A stretch of 39,900 bases of DNA from Myxococcota bacterium (lineage in GTDB: Bacteria; Myxococcota_A; UBA9042; DTJE01): assembly GCA_029975745.1 (NCBI GenBank), contig JARKOL010000385.1:1-39900 (forward strand). Direction: 5' to 3'. Under the pieces are notes generated by a model. The model was given only the letters and a program-made list of their open reading frames with translations. It did not search any database and was not told the DNA's origin. The translations under genes and the position numbers were made by a program. Below are positions 33,427 through 39,900 of this stretch, one piece after another. Position 1 is the first letter of the stretch, and each line of letters opens with the position of its first letter.

Positions 33427-33449
33427 TTGCGCAACGATTCCTGGAATCG
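33427..33449. promoter_or_regulatory. Two adjacent palindromes in divergent control region
   Basis: TTGCGCAA (33427-33434, perfect) directly abuts CGATTCC-T-GGAATCG (33435-33449, perfect 7-base arms). They lie 55-77 bases upstream of the repeat-protein start and about 150 bases upstream of the lipase start, a position suiting a regulator that controls both. The regulator is not in this window. Confidence 0.45.
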
Positions 33450-33459
33450 GCCGCCCCGG

Positions 33460-33476
33460 CGCCCCCATCGGGGGCG
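33460..33476. repeat. GC hairpin in divergent control region
   Basis: CGCCCCC-ATC-GGGGGCG, 7-base perfect arms. It could be a third operator or a leader hairpin. Confidence 0.35.
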
Positions 33477-33512
33477 AACGGCCCTCGGACAAGCGAACTT
33501 CATGCCGCAATC

Positions 33513-33526
33513 CGGATTGACATCCG
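33513..33526 (+). promoter_or_regulatory. Possible -35/operator of lipase gene
   Basis: CGGAT-TGAC-ATCCG is a perfect inverted repeat with a perfect -35-like TTGACA (33517-33522) inside it. The hexamer 17 bases downstream (GACCTT) is a poor -10, so the promoter is uncertain. Confidence 0.35.
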
Positions 33527-33597
33527 CGCGCACTTGTCGGACCTTTCCTGCACGCGGGGCGCCGGGGTGCGCGCCCCCCATCGCGGAGGTCATGTCG

Positions 33598-36500
33598 ATG
33601 CTCAAGCGCGCGCTGATTGCCTGTGGTTCCCTTGCGCTTCTGGCGGCTTGCGTCGGCCCGGAAGCCGAGGGCGTCGCCCCGACGGCGACCGGGACCGGTC
33701 CCCTGGTTCGCTGGGATCCCTTGGCGAAGCCCCTTCCCGACCTGCCTCTGCCCAACAACGTCGCGACACGGATTGATCCGTCGTCGCCTACGGGCCGGCG
33801 CCTGAACCTCTCGGTCGAGGCCTCGACCGAAGCCGAGCGCCTGGTCCGCGCCAAGGCCAACCAGATGGACGGGTTCGGCCTCTTTTCCCCGATCTGGCTG
33901 TCGTTCGACAAGCCGCTGGATGCCGCGGACATGTTCGCTCGGCACACCCAGAACCACGCATTCGACGACGATGCGGTCTATCTGGTCAACGTGACCCCCG
34001 GGTCGCCCGAGTTCGGCCTGGCGACCCCCCTGGACGTGGGCCAGGGCAACTACCCCCTGGGGCTGGAATGGCCCTGGCAGTACTGGGATTTCGACGCGCA
34101 CGCCGATTCCCCGAACCTGCTGTTCGAAACGCATGACGAGGACGTCAACGGCAACGGCATCCTGGACCCGTACGAGGACCTCGATTTCGATGGCGTCCTG
34201 GACAAGCCGAACACCTGGGACGGCAAGGACCCCGGGCCGGACAACATCTCGACGCTGATGACGTTCTATGAGAAGCAGACGAATTCGCTGATTCTTTGGC
34301 CGGTTGCCCCCCTGCTGGAGCGCACCACCTACGCCGTCGTGATCACCAAGCGTCTGAAGGGCGAGGACGGCCAGCCCGTCCGGTCACCGTTCCCCTATGT
34401 GAACCACGCCGCCCAGACCCCGGATCTGCTGCCTCTGGCCGACATCCTGCCGGCCGCGCCCTTCAACACTTCGATGGACGACGTGGCGTTCGCGTGGGTG
34501 TTCACGACCCAGACCGTCACCGACGAACTGGTCGAGGTCCGCAAGGGGCTGTACGGCGCCGGCAAGCTGGGATGGCTCGCCGACATGTTCCCCCCCGATT
34601 TCGAGCCGAAGCCCGTCCTGTCCAAGGATGCCCCCCCCGAGGGCGGCACCGTCGACAACATCTACACGCTGCCGGGCGAGGTCGTGCTGACCCTGCTGGA
34701 CCTGGTCGGAACCGTCCTGTACGACGGCCCGCGCGTCGCCACCCTGAAGGCCGACTCCAAGTACGTGGACTACTGGGTTCTGGGGTCGTTCACCGGCCCC
34801 AACTTCCTGGCGGACCAGGAGGGCATCGCCACCGAGTTGTACCCCGCCGACGACAACGAGTCGTTCCTGATCGACCTGGACAAGGGCCGCGCGTCGGTCG
34901 CGCCGCAGAAGATCACCTTCATCTGCGCGATCCCGAAGTCCCTGGACGGCCACAAGCCGCCCTTCCCCGTCATCACGTACGGCCACGGCTATTCGGGCGC
35001 GCCCTTCGAGGTGTTCGGATTCGCGGGTCGCTTCGCGCAGTTCGGGTACGCCACGTGCGGCCTGGACGCCCCGGGACACGGTCTGGCGCTTCCCGTCGAG
35101 CCCGGCATGGACTGGCCCGGCTTCGTCGAAGGCATCCTGACCGACGTGCTGCCCCACTTGCGAACGTTCTACTACAGCTTCATCAACGGCCGCATCCGTG
35201 ACCTGGACAACGACGGCGTGGTGTCGTCGTTCGACAACGGCGGCGACTTCTGGTCCTGGGACGTGTTCCACATGCGGGACATGGTGCGCCAGGGCGTCGT
35301 CGATCACATGCAGTGGATTCGCGTTCTGCGCTCGTTCGGCGAGGGCAGGAAGTGGAAGGCCGACAGCAACGACAACGGCATTGCCGACGACCTGATGGGC
35401 GACTTCAACGGCGACGGCATCCCCGACATGGGCACCGCGGTCAACACCGGCTACCCCGTCTGGGGCCAGTCCATGGGCGCCATCATCAGCCAGGTCCTGA
35501 CGGCGGTCGAACCCGCCATTCCGGCCTCGACGCCCATCGCGGGCGGCGGCGGCCTGATCCACGTCGGGCTCCGTTCGACGAACCCCGGCGTTCCCGAGGC
35601 CGTCCTGATGTCGATGATGGGACCGTTCGTGGTCCTCACCCCGATGGAGGACGGCACCGTCGAGATGGCGTGGATGATCAACAACCTGCATCGCGAGTAC
35701 TTCCGGGTGCCCGAGGGCAAGGACCGCGACCCGGGCCGCGACCACTACTACCCCTTCGCGCGCACCACCCAGATCCAGCCCGGCGACACCGTCGTCGTGC
35801 GCAACCTGTCCAACGGCGAGGAGCGCTGGTCCTTCCGCGTTCCGCTGCCCGGCGGCCAGTCGCCCCAGCCCAACTGCGCGGGCGACCGCGCGTGCCTGCT
35901 GGAAAAGGCGCGCTGCCAGTTGAACATCGACCAGTGGAACCTGCCCGAATGCGCGAAGTGGCGCGGCTGGCGCATCAGCCTGCCGGCCGACGGCACCTCG
36001 GCGATGCAGAAGCGCCAGTTGCTGGGCCTGCAGGATGGCGACACCCAGCCGGTGCCCGTTTCGTGCGCCCCCGGGGCCTGGACGGTTCCGGTCGATGGCG
36101 AGGGGCTGCCCACCGGCCCCGGCGAGTGCGCCACCCCCGTGGGCGAGCGTGCCCTGCTGTTCGGGGACGCGATCGAGATCGCGATCTACTCGGGCTGGGT
36201 CGAGGGCGAGGCGCTGCAGACCGCGACGCCCAAGACGGTGATCGACACGTTCGAGTTCCCGATCACGTTCCAGGGCGCCATCTACCCCGCCGGGGCCCCC
36301 CTGGTCGCCATCGCCACCGGCTACGGCCGCGCCCGCAACACGCCGGACTTCCGCAAGTTGATGTCCGTCGCCGCGTTCATCGTGGAAAAGGCCGACCCCA
36401 TCGCCTACTCGCGTCACTACGCCGACCGCGCGGCGCTGGCTTGCGGCTGCGGCTATGACGAGGGCACCTGCCCGGACGGCATCTGCAAGTACCCGCACGG

Positions 36501-37170
36501 CAACATGATCATCTACCACGCCGTGGGGGACCCCAACGTCGCAATCAGCACCAGTCTGGCGCTGGCGCGCGGCGCCGGCGTGCTGGACTACTCGGGCCCC
36601 GGGGTCACGCGGAACGACCTGTTGCTGCAAGCGTTCGTTTCCGAGGGCGTGGAGGGCTTCCGCCGCCACCACAGTCAGGGCCCGAACATGCTGACCTTCG
36701 AGGACTGGAACAAGGACAAGACCTTCGTCATCAAGGACGCCCGATGGCCCGACGAGTTCACGAAGGATTTCCTTGAGAACCCCACCGGCGCCATGCCGCT
36801 GCACGCCGACCCGGACGACACCGACCGCGGCTATGACGAGTTCGGCGAGCCGAACGTCCCCGGCTACAAGCCGCCGACACGTGCGCTGCGAGCCGACGGC
36901 GTCAACATCAGCGGACACCTGGCGCTGCGCCTGCCGTACACCTACCCGCTGGGTGCCCATGGCGTCGAGTTCAGCGACCCGCGCTACAAGTTCAACATCA
37001 AGAACTTCGTCGAGAACCAGCTGACGCTGTTCCTGACCTCCGACGGCCGGGTCCTGACCGACGCCCCCTGCCTGGCGTTCAACTCCTGCGAATTCTTCCC
37101 CCAGACCATGCTGGATGACGCCCCGATCCACTGGAACAGCAAGGGCCCCAAGCCCGAGGACTTCCAGTAG
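33598..37170 (+). CDS. VolA-like lipase lipoprotein with calcium-binding insertions
   Basis: A 1190-residue lipoprotein (lipid Cys18 in SLALLAAC). The region after it, PLPNNVATRIDPSSPTGRRL then DGFGLFSPIWLSFDKPLDA, matches the bacterial virulence factor lipase N-terminal family (PF12262; VolA of Vibrio). A hydrolase core follows: PVITYGHGYSG oxyanion segment, nucleophile Ser625 in VWGQSMGAI, HGNMIIYHAVGDP acid region and His in RRHHSQGP. EF-hand-like loops occur twice: DVNGNGILDPYED-DFDGVLD (about 180-200) and DSNDNGIADD-DFNGDGIPD. VolA is a surface lysophospholipase; the same role here is inferred. The ATG at 33598 has GGAGG eight bases upstream; an in-frame ATG at 33592 has only two. Divergent from the repeat protein. 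Confidence 0.82.
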   Translation: MLKRALIACGSLALLAACVGPEAEGVAPTATGTGPLVRWDPLAKPLPDLPLPNNVATRIDPSSPTGRRLNLSVEASTEAERLVRAKANQMDGFGLFSPIWLSFDKPLDAADMFARHTQNHAFDDDAVYLVNVTPGSPEFGLATPLDVGQGNYPLGLEWPWQYWDFDAHADSPNLLFETHDEDVNGNGILDPYEDLDFDGVLDKPNTWDGKDPGPDNISTLMTFYEKQTNSLILWPVAPLLERTTYAVVITKRLKGEDGQPVRSPFPYVNHAAQTPDLLPLADILPAAPFNTSMDDVAFAWVFTTQTVTDELVEVRKGLYGAGKLGWLADMFPPDFEPKPVLSKDAPPEGGTVDNIYTLPGEVVLTLLDLVGTVLYDGPRVATLKADSKYVDYWVLGSFTGPNFLADQEGIATELYPADDNESFLIDLDKGRASVAPQKITFICAIPKSLDGHKPPFPVITYGHGYSGAPFEVFGFAGRFAQFGYATCGLDAPGHGLALPVEPGMDWPGFVEGILTDVLPHLRTFYYSFINGRIRDLDNDGVVSSFDNGGDFWSWDVFHMRDMVRQGVVDHMQWIRVLRSFGEGRKWKADSNDNGIADDLMGDFNGDGIPDMGTAVNTGYPVWGQSMGAIISQVLTAVEPAIPASTPIAGGGGLIHVGLRSTNPGVPEAVLMSMMGPFVVLTPMEDGTVEMAWMINNLHREYFRVPEGKDRDPGRDHYYPFARTTQIQPGDTVVVRNLSNGEERWSFRVPLPGGQSPQPNCAGDRACLLEKARCQLNIDQWNLPECAKWRGWRISLPADGTSAMQKRQLLGLQDGDTQPVPVSCAPGAWTVPVDGEGLPTGPGECATPVGERALLFGDAIEIAIYSGWVEGEALQTATPKTVIDTFEFPITFQGAIYPAGAPLVAIATGYGRARNTPDFRKLMSVAAFIVEKADPIAYSRHYADRAALACGCGYDEGTCPDGICKYPHGNMIIYHAVGDPNVAISTSLALARGAGVLDYSGPGVTRNDLLLQAFVSEGVEGFRRHHSQGPNMLTFEDWNKDKTFVIKDARWPDEFTKDFLENPTGAMPLHADPDDTDRGYDEFGEPNVPGYKPPTRALRADGVNISGHLALRLPYTYPLGAHGVEFSDPRYKFNIKNFVENQLTLFLTSDGRVLTDAPCLAFNSCEFFPQTMLDDAPIHWNSKGPKPEDFQ

Positions 37171-37248
37171 CCTCCTCCCGGTCTGAAGGACGCGATCTTC
37201 CGCCTGGTTTTGGCCTGATTTTTCCTATCGCCCGCGCTTGCGCCTTCC

Positions 37249-37254
37249 TATAAT
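37249..37254 (+). promoter_or_regulatory. Perfect -10 element of malic enzyme gene
   Basis: TATAAT, 45 bases before the ATG and followed by CGCCCC. No convincing -35 at 16-18 bases, so it may depend on an activator or a non-standard -35. Confidence 0.5.
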
Positions 37255-37298
37255 CGCCCCAGCGATCCGGCCCCAGGCACCCATCGGAGGAAGTTCGG

Positions 37299-39026
37299 AT
37301 GAAGATCTTCGATTTCAAGTTGGACCCGATCACCGGCGAGGAGTACTACGAAGTCAACGTCGGCGGTCGGCAGCTGCTGAACAGCCACATCCTGAACAAG
37401 GGCCCTTCGTTCACCCGCGAGGAACGCGTCGAATTCGACCTGATGGGGTGCCTGCCCTGGGGCATCGAGGATCTGCAGGGTCAGGTCGATCGCGCTCTCG
37501 AGATGTACCGCCGCAAGGACGAGGATCTGGAGCGGTACATCTTCCTGATGGAGTTGCAGAACCGGAACGCCACCGTCTTCTATCGACTGCTGCTGGACAA
37601 CCTGGTCGAGATGATCCCCATCGTGTACACCCCGACCGTCGGTCAGGCGTGCATGCAGATGAGTCATATCCAGCGGCGCGCGCGCGGCATCTATATCCAT
37701 CCGGACAACCTCGCGGCCATCGACCGGATCTTCGGCAACATCTCGCTGCCCGACGTGCGCTTGATCGTCGTCACCGACGGCGAACGCATCCTGGGTCTGG
37801 GCGACCTGGGCGCCGACGGCATGGGCATCAGCATCGGCAAGGTCTGCCTGTACGTCGCCGCCGGCTGCCTGCACCCCGCCGTGTGCATGCCGATGTGCAT
37901 CGACGTCGGCACGAACAACGAGCGCCTGCTGAACGACCCCCTGTACCTGGGCTGGCGGCACCCGCGCCTGCAAGGGGACGCCTACTACGACTTCATCGAA
38001 CAGTTCGTGGTCGCGGTGCGACGCAACTTCCCCAGCGCCTTGCTGCAGTGGGAGGATTTCGCCAAGCACCACGCCTTCGACCTGCTGGCGCGCTACCGCG
38101 AACGCATCCTGTCCTTCAACGACGACATCCAGGGCACCGGCGCCACGGGCCTGGCCGCGCTGATGACGGCCGCCCGCATCAAGGGCGTCGCCATGAAGGA
38201 CATGCGGTACGCCATCGTCGGCATGGGCGAGGCCGGCAGCGGCATCTCGGACAACATCCGCGCGGCCATGGTTGGCGAAGGCCTGTCCGACGCGGAGGCG
38301 CGGCGCCGCATCTTCCCGATGGACAAGCAGGGCCTGCTGCTGGACGACGATCCTACCCTGGAACCGCAGCAGCGCCCCTATGCCCTGCCCCGCGCCGTGA
38401 TCGAGGGCTGGACGCTGGACAATCCCTCCCGCGTCGAACTGATGGATGTGTTGCGCAACGCCAAGCCGAACGTGCTGATCGGCGTTACGGCCCGCCCCGG
38501 GCTGTTCGACGACGCGGTCCTGGCGCAGATGGCTGCCAACGACCCCCGACCGGTCATCATGCCGCTGTCGAACCCGACCTCCAAGGTCGAGTGCGTGCCC
38601 GAGGCCGTGTCGAAGGCCACCCAGGGTCGCTTCCTGATGGCCACCGGCAGCCCGTTCGCCCCGGTCGAGGCCGCCGACGGCCTGCAGGGTATCGCCCAGT
38701 GCAACAACCTGTTCATCTTCCCCGGCGTGGGCCTGGGCGCCATCATTTCGGGCTCGCCGAAGGTCACGGACGCCATGTTCGCGGCCGGCGCGAACGCCCT
38801 GTCATCGATGGTCACGCCCGAGCAGAAGGCCCAGGGCTACCTGCTGCCCAAGATGGAGAACATTCGCGAGGCATCGGCGCAGGTTGCCATGGCGGTGGCT
38901 CGCGAGGCGCGCGACAGCGGTCTGGGACGCCGCCTGGACGACTCGGCGATCGAGCGCATCGTCCGCCACGCCCAGTGGAATCCGCGCTTCTATCCCTACC
39001 GCAAGCCGTTCTGCGCGACTCGATAG
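37299..39026 (+). CDS. maeA: NAD-type malic enzyme (malate oxidative decarboxylase)
   Basis: A 575-residue enzyme (E. coli MaeA is 565) that converts malate to pyruvate and CO2 with NAD+ or NADP+. The long eukaryote-type/MaeA form is clear: NKGPSFTREER, catalytic Tyr in IVYTPTVGQAC, catalytic Lys in GISIGKVCLY, metal-binding Asp in FNDDIQGTG. The dinucleotide motif is GMGEAGSGI, and the C-terminal segment is PLSNPTSKVEC then FIFPGVGLG. The choice of cofactor cannot be read safely from the sequence. ATG 37299 with GGAGG eight bases upstream. It converges on prfC with 46 bases between. Confidence 0.95.
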   Translation: MKIFDFKLDPITGEEYYEVNVGGRQLLNSHILNKGPSFTREERVEFDLMGCLPWGIEDLQGQVDRALEMYRRKDEDLERYIFLMELQNRNATVFYRLLLDNLVEMIPIVYTPTVGQACMQMSHIQRRARGIYIHPDNLAAIDRIFGNISLPDVRLIVVTDGERILGLGDLGADGMGISIGKVCLYVAAGCLHPAVCMPMCIDVGTNNERLLNDPLYLGWRHPRLQGDAYYDFIEQFVVAVRRNFPSALLQWEDFAKHHAFDLLARYRERILSFNDDIQGTGATGLAALMTAARIKGVAMKDMRYAIVGMGEAGSGISDNIRAAMVGEGLSDAEARRRIFPMDKQGLLLDDDPTLEPQQRPYALPRAVIEGWTLDNPSRVELMDVLRNAKPNVLIGVTARPGLFDDAVLAQMAANDPRPVIMPLSNPTSKVECVPEAVSKATQGRFLMATGSPFAPVEAADGLQGIAQCNNLFIFPGVGLGAIISGSPKVTDAMFAAGANALSSMVTPEQKAQGYLLPKMENIREASAQVAMAVAREARDSGLGRRLDDSAIERIVRHAQWNPRFYPYRKPFCATR

Positions 39027-39072
39027 TCCCTGCTTCTGGTGGTGTTTCGGAACCGAGAGCCGACGGTGCGCG

Positions 39073-39900
39073 TCAACGCGAGCCCGGCGCCCGAGCGCTG
39101 CGCCCCGGCTGGACCGCGGCGATGAATCGCAGTTCCGGATGATCCTGCAGCGCCGTGCGCAGGTCCCAGTCCCCGGCGAACAGCACCAGCGGACGTCCCT
39201 CGACATCGGTCAGGCACGAGGTCCGCGGCGGCCGGTCGAACCGTGCGGGATTCAGCCCTTCGCCCTCGACCCACCGCGCGTGTCGATAGGACATGGGCTC
39301 GTAGTCGATGGTCACGCCGTACTCGGAGGCCAGGCGCTGGCGCGTCACGTCGAACTGCAGGGGACCGATGGCGCCCAGGACGGGGTCGCGTTCCAGGCGC
39401 CCCAGATCGAAGTACAACTGCACCGCGCCTTCCTCGGACAACTGCTCCAGGCCGGCCTTGAGCTGCTTCCGTCGCGACGGGTCATGCATGCGAACCCGCA
39501 CGAAGTGCTCCGGGGAAAACCGGGGGACCCCCGAATACTCGATCGACTCCCCCTCGCACAGCGAATCCCCAATCCGCAACACGCCCGGATCCCACAGCCC
39601 GATGATGTCCCCGGGATAGGCCTCCTCGACCAGTTCGCGTTCCTGGCCCAGGAACTGGACCGAACGACTCAGCGTCAGGGTGCGTCCGGTGCGAACGTGC
39701 CGCGCCTCCATGCCCCGCACGAAGCGCCCCGAGCAGACGCGGGCGAACGCGATCCGGTCCCGGTGGCGCGGGTCCATGTTGGCCTGGACCTTGAAGACGA
39801 AGGCCGAAAACCGCGGGTCGTCCGGTTCGACCGATGCCGGCACCGCCTCGCGCGGCCTGGGCGACGGAAACTGCGCGACCACCCAATCCAGGAACGGCTC
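39073..39900 (-). CDS. prfC: Peptide chain release factor 3, 3' part
   Basis: The last 276 codons of an RF3 GTPase, open to the right edge. RF3 removes RF1/RF2 from the ribosome after termination. Recognisable segments are PFLDWVVAQFPSPRPRE at the domain II boundary, FVFKVQANMDPRHRDRIAFA, RVCSGRF, GDIIGLWDPGVLRIGD, PEHFVRVRMHDPSRRKQL, GPLQFDVTRQRLASEYGV and ARWVEGE. These match domain II/III of RF3 closely; the GTPase domain lies beyond the window. C-terminus ends in a short basic tail. It converges with maeA; no terminator hairpin is evident in the 46 bases between them. Confidence 0.95.
   Translation of the reverse strand, partial: EPFLDWVVAQFPSPRPREAVPASVEPDDPRFSAFVFKVQANMDPRHRDRIAFARVCSGRFVRGMEARHVRTGRTLTLSRSVQFLGQERELVEEAYPGDIIGLWDPGVLRIGDSLCEGESIEYSGVPRFSPEHFVRVRMHDPSRRKQLKAGLEQLSEEGAVQLYFDLGRLERDPVLGAIGPLQFDVTRQRLASEYGVTIDYEPMSYRHARWVEGEGLNPARFDRPPRTSCLTDVEGRPLVLFAGDWDLRTALQDHPELRFIAAVQPGRSARAPGSR

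Noticed and set aside
34384-37131. Long minus-strand frame of over 900 codons
   Set aside because: Antisense to the VolA-like lipase, with no start context and no motif.
39027-39072. Bidirectional terminator between maeA and prfC
   Set aside because: No hairpin of at least 5 bp with T-run in these 46 bases.

Overview
The window is a contiguous piece of a GC-rich bacterial chromosome with 27 protein-coding genes. Two of them run off the ends. I see no rRNA, tRNA, CRISPR array, insertion sequence or phage module. Base composition, strong GGAGG ribosome sites, several TTG and GTG starts, lipoproteins with Asp/Pro-rich tethers, a thrombospondin-type-3/Dictyostelium-repeat protein and a MYXO-CTERM-like tail all point to a myxobacterium-like organism (Myxococcota or a relative such as Bradymonadota). 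That placement is inference, because no phylogenetic marker is complete here.

Region 1 (1-7275, minus strand) is a five-gene operon behind a good sigma70-type promoter at 7247-7275. It encodes a lipoprotein, a DUF1302 outer-membrane porin-like protein, a DUF1329 periplasmic protein, a YCF48/BNR-type repeat protein and an RND/MMPL exporter cut by the window edge. The last four form a known co-occurring set that looks like a trans-envelope, probably lipid-related, transport system. Region 2 (7429-14415, minus) holds a TTG-started membrane protein coupled to an endonuclease/exonuclease/phosphatase-family protein, behind its own promoter (10450-10478). Upstream of these are an M3-like zincin and a coupled pair: an NAD-dependent 3-beta-HSD-like dehydrogenase and a steroid 5-alpha-reductase-family membrane enzyme.

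Region 3 (14720-20855, plus) carries phosphoglucomutase, a secreted-effector-like protein (disordered N-terminus, peptidoglycan-binding domain, papain/C39-like Cys-His-Asp domain), a GT2 glycosyltransferase with an extra Rossmann-like tail, a PfkB sugar kinase and an SDR oxidoreductase. Region 4 (20860-29600) alternates strands: a YqiA-like esterase, a TIG plus alpha/beta-hydrolase lipoprotein, peptidase T, an M48 lipoprotein protease, an unrecognised helical lipoprotein overlapping a metallo-beta-lactamase-fold hydrolase, and an MscS channel.

Region 5 (29770-39900) has a small lipoprotein next to an AT-rich 180 bp gap, and a 1026-residue calcium-binding-repeat/Cys-rich surface protein divergent from a 1190-residue VolA-like lipase lipoprotein, with a palindrome-rich shared control region. 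It ends with NAD-type malic enzyme and the 3' part of prfC. The strongest candidates for something undescribed are the PG-binding/cysteine-peptidase protein at 16369-17901, the divergent surface-protein/lipase pair at 30292-37170, and the RND operon with its extra lipoprotein. Most of the rest is ordinary metabolism and envelope biology.
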